A DNA stretch of 64,000 nucleotides from Thunnus maccoyii (lineage: Eukaryota > Chordata > Actinopteri > Scombriformes > Scombridae), in the NCBI RefSeq assembly GCF_910596095.1, contig NC_056554.1, forward strand, positions 5,952,001 through 6,016,000. The letters are read 5' to 3'. Numbering within the stretch: the first letter of the stretch is position 1; the number at the start of each line of letters is the position of its first letter. Made by a program: the position numbers and the translations under genes. The notes under the pieces are model-generated. The model ran no database searches, was not told the DNA's origin, and saw nothing but the letters and a program-made list of their open reading frames with translations. This document shows, piece by piece, positions 60,943-64,000 of this stretch.

Positions 60943-61566
60943 ATTTTATTACACATCCATGTGCATACCATACCATCTTACTGTTGACAGCTCCTTTTTT
61001 TGTCGTTGTTGCCATCTGCTGGACAGGACCAGTGAAGCTAGTGATAGATGATATTGTGGTAATGGCTATATGTAGGTATGTGTCCTATGAGGCTGCCATA
61101 CTATGGCCAGATGTAAACAGGGAGAACTGAGTAATGTCAGAGCTCAAACTACCACAATGTGTCCCCCTTATTTGTAGTAACATGAATATTAGAACTAGTG
61201 TAACACAGTATTTGTTCCGCTGGGTGGAATAAAGTGGTGAAGTGGCTAATAATCTCCGCTTCTATAACAATAATCAATTTAGTGTGAAGAATACAACCAG
61301 GGAAGGCCTCCCTTGTGTGGCCTCTTGGCTACCAATTACTCACAAATCCCATTTTTTCACTGGTTTTAATAGGCTGTTTTCTGCACCCTTTTTTTACACT
61401 TATTCTGTTCAGCTCACTTAACTTGCAGGAGATTTTAGTGTACACCTTACAACTGCAGGTCGTCATTTCCAATTCCTGCTGGATTTTGTCCTCAGGAGTC
61501 AACAGTATTTTGGGCTGAGCGGGGCACGCCCTATCCAGCTCTTATTGTACATCCATGGCTCCACCC
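60943..61566. other. repeat-derived spacer
   Basis: 61538-61560 (agctcttattgtacatccat) is an inverted match to the catggatgtattataag stretch near 60871, so a second diverged MITE may span 60871-61560. Confidence 0.35.
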
Positions 61567-62046
61567 CATGGATGTATAATAAGAGCCGCTCTGCCTTGTA
61601 GCCAATTTTTCCCAGTGGCCACTCGCGGTATTGCAGCGAAAAATCCCCCTGCGGCCCAAAAAGGATTTTCCCCATAGACCACCATTGTAAAAGAGACGCC
61701 TGTAAAACTGTTGACAGGACCCCTCGAACTGTTAACAACGTCAATTATGACTTTTTCTATTATGAACTTTTGATCCATGGAGGTTTTATGTTTGAAAAAC
61801 TTTCTTCGAGCCGAGAAAAGCGATTTAAAAATCCGTGACGTCATCACAATGTAAAGTCTATGGGCCGAGCGGGAGCTCGCGAGCGGGGCCAGCGGGGGAA
61901 ACACTACTGCGCATTTTCAGTGAGCCACACAATGCGGAAGCAAACCTGGAAGCTAGAAACTTTTTTGGCGTATGTACCAGGCGAGCAATTCCACTGAATG
62001 GGTGCCATTTTTAGTCCGGTCTCCAGCTCTTATAATACATCTATGC
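61567..62046. repeat. MITE-like element with terminal inverted repeats
   Basis: The left end reads atggatgtataataagagc, and the right end (agctcttataatacatctat) is its inverted match. The interior is GC-richer than the surroundings and common in type among fish repeats. No transposase was seen. Confidence 0.6.
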
Positions 62047-62068
62047 TCCACCCCCTCATTCATCCATG

Positions 62069-62216
62069 GTCACTTCTGGCTCCAAAAATCAAACATGGCG
62101 AAGTCCAAATCTAAGGTGGCGATGGTCAAATCGCTACACTCGTGGCTTCAAAACGGCAGTTCGCAAACCAATGGGTGACGTCATGGTGACCACGTCCATA
62201 TTTTTTGCAGTCTATG
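62069..62216. repeat. second copy of the 23.7-kb dispersed repeat
   Basis: ggtcacttctggctccaaaa, accaatgggtgacgtcatgg and ttttttgcagtctatgg match 23706-23845 in the same orientation. Confidence 0.8.
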
Positions 62217-62533
62217 GTTGAATGTTGTGGCTGGAGGGGCGCTGCACGTCTGTTGGTCGACCACCACCAGGTGAAGGTCACTTATCGTCTGTGCTGAAAG
62301 TAACACGGTACTCGCTTGGTTAACTTCATGCCTCTGCCTTGCAAAACTGTGAATGGACACTGGAAAACGTTTGTGAAGGGAAGTCGTTCAACACTTTACG
62401 AAACATTTGGTTAATTAGCACGGACATTCAAAAGAAACGGTCGGGAGAGTTAGCAGGTGTTGCTAATGATAACGGCTACCTACCTGTGTGAGACTGTGAA
62501 AACTACGAAGTGGTGGACTGAGATAAGAAACGG

Positions 62534-62681
62534 ATGGAAAACGTAGCTTCTCGGAAACTAAACCTGCTTTTCTTTGCTCTAAAAATATTCGTCCGTGTTG
62601 TGGAAGACCTCAAATCCAGCGGGAAACGATATGATGCAGTTACAGCTCGCCATTATGAAGGACAGTGGGCTTCAAATACTG
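62534..62681 (+). CDS. possible first coding exon, unknown
   Basis: An ATG opens 49 codons (MENVASRKLNLLFFALKIFV, then VVEDLKSSGKRYDAVTARHY) up to a good donor (aatactg, then gtaggt). No family is recognised and no second exon was found. It follows GC-richer sequence, which could be a promoter or just repeat. Its plus strand sets it apart from the receptor genes. Confidence 0.2.
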
Positions 62682-64000
62682 GTAGGTCAAACAAACAGTC
62701 CTTCTTCTTTCTGCCTGCTGTGTGGCTTTCATGATGACAGAATGGCCCGCCGTGGCTTCCTGTATGAACATACGGTTGAAGTGCTTATATTGCTTGTAGT
62801 ATTGGCCTGAATATAGCTGTTTGGTTTGTATTATACTCAGCATGAGTGATGTTTGTGAACTCAGCACCATGGACAGAGCTCACCAAGGCTTTGGATAACC
62901 TTTGACATTATGTTGTGTAACTGTCTGTAATTATCAACTGGCTTGTTCTGCTGTGTGAGATTGGTGATTGATTGTATGACTTAAACGCCTCCTCTTTATT
63001 TAACCCATTATTTCACTTTAAACAGATGTAAGTTATAAAAATAATGATGGCTGAATTCTATTTAGTCGCTTCAGTTTCAGGGTCCTGGTATGGTTCAGTC
63101 AAATATAGCAGAGCCATCATTAAATATTATTAGTAACACCTGTGTTTTTCCTACTACAAGACAAAATGTCTGCTGTGAAAAAAGCCTGTTGTGAGGTAAA
63201 ATTATGACAACCTTAGCAGAGTGTGTGTGAGTTGTGTTGGACTGCTTTGGGCCAAACTCTGGCTGCTTTCAGTCTTATGTCTGAATGAACTTTTCACTGT
63301 GTTCAAAGTGTCTGAGCAACACGTCTTTTTCAGTATGGATGTCTTTAAGTGTTTGAGTGAAAGGCTTCAAAAGAGCAGACATGTATACTCACCTAGCTGA
63401 GCTGATGAAGGGAACTTGTGGCCTATAGAAGCCTTAAATGTTCAATGCCTAAACAAGGGGGGCAAAGATCATGGCTGCCTCTGGCTGTATAAATTTTAAC
63501 ATTATGGAAGTCAAAATGATCAGCTTTTTGACAGCAAGAAGACAAATCACTGAGTGAAGGCATGTTCAGGTTTAGTTAAGTTTTTCTTCCTGTTCTCTAC
63601 TAAAATCAATTCAGTGGTGGTCAGAAGGTGAGTTTCCTCCCATTTGCCAGAGTGGGAGAAATTTTGCATCTCTGTTGTTCATCTTTGCTGCAGCACAGTG
63701 TCTTCATGTTGTTTTGTGGCTTTTGTTTAAATTGTGAGAGTTACAGAGCTGAAGACCAGTCTTTCTGTGGTTGAGACTACTCTTTAGGCTGATACAGACA
63801 GTGCTGTTTGTTATCATAGTAAGCAGGGGCATAAATAAATCCATTTTTGACATAAATCCTAACATATTTATGCAGACACGTCAGAGGTATAAACTGAGCA
63901 GCTTTTGTACGCCTTGTACTGTGTAACTTTGCATTCCACTACGTGCTTCCAGGCTGCAAAAATTCAGTTTCAGGTTTGTGAATTGTGTGTTTTCGAAAAC
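62682..64000. other. right end of window, duplicated receptor flank
   Basis: 63640-63830 repeats the flank at 59690-59875. The remainder shows no gene. Confidence 0.45.

Noticed and set aside
60834-61130. 98-codon frame with a poly-leucine run
   Set aside because: The leucines come from the (ATT)n microsatellite, so the transmembrane look is an artefact.
61499-61904. Minus-strand frames of 81 and 120 codons
   Set aside because: They fall in the TIR-bounded repeat at 61567-62046 and show no protein family.
1-64000. CRISPR arrays, bacterial operons or integrated viral capsid genes
   Set aside because: No spaced direct repeats of the CRISPR type, no ribosome-binding-site-led operons and no capsid or envelope domain were seen; intron structure and repeats are those of a vertebrate.

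Overview
This window is AT-rich teleost fish DNA, probably from a spiny-rayed fish. The evidence is a cluster of novel immune-type receptor (NITR) genes, a family known from bony fishes, set among fish-type repeats (Tc1/mariner, hAT, L2-like LINE, palindromic MITEs, LTR fossils). All host genes I can support lie on the minus strand. || Left and centre (about 2.5-39.3 kb): a NITR array. Five loci look intact: C (7260-8777), D (12466-13940), E (20271-21786), H (33933-36063) and the divergent I (37805-39265). Each has the same five-exon plan: leader; one exon for both the V domain and the intermediate (I) domain; transmembrane; a 44-nt tail exon; a terminal exon with an HYAAL ITIM and a second VYSxV/I tyrosine motif. 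In each case the exon lengths I read sum exactly to an open frame ending at the stop. Four more loci are damaged: A (3' half only), B (leader and V domain broken), F (leader plus half a V domain) and G (V domain open, I domain cut short, no transmembrane exon). An orphan NITR-type promoter at 11.05 kb and repeated 3' flanks at 28, 31.7 and 33.2 kb mark further lost copies, so the locus looks like a birth-and-death tandem array. All readable tails are inhibitory in type; I see no member with a charged transmembrane residue. || Right (about 46.5-64 kb): a second family, also minus strand, with one V-set domain carrying an extra cysteine pair, a 14-residue acidic stalk exon, a transmembrane segment and an ITIM tail. 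K (49731-51113) and L (56978-58490) look intact. Around them are an orphan ITIM terminal exon (46537-46665), a leader/3'-flank relic (55.4-55.8 kb), two V-domain relics (60.1-60.6 kb), and a duplicated flank at 59.7 and 63.7 kb suggesting that the array continues past the window. || Repeats: a TIR-bounded element (0.4-2.1 kb), a palindromic MITE (6.56-7.06 kb), a second TIR element (9.83-10.8 kb), a LINE fragment (15.1-16.1 kb), an LTR fossil with two roughly 605-bp LTRs and a GC-rich minisatellite (16.96-18.98 kb), a Tc1 element whose empty site survives in a paralogous copy (25.36-26.2 kb), a hAT MITE with a perfect 8-bp target duplication (40.2 kb), a fold-back Tc1 fragment (41.2 kb), a tRNA-headed short repeat (43.8 kb), a LINE 3' end (44.2 kb), a decayed hAT transposase (47-48 kb) and a solo LTR (54.9 kb). 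|| Working together: receptors of both families would sit on lymphoid or myeloid cells, bind ligand through variable V domains and signal inhibition through tyrosine motifs. Ligands cannot be read from sequence.
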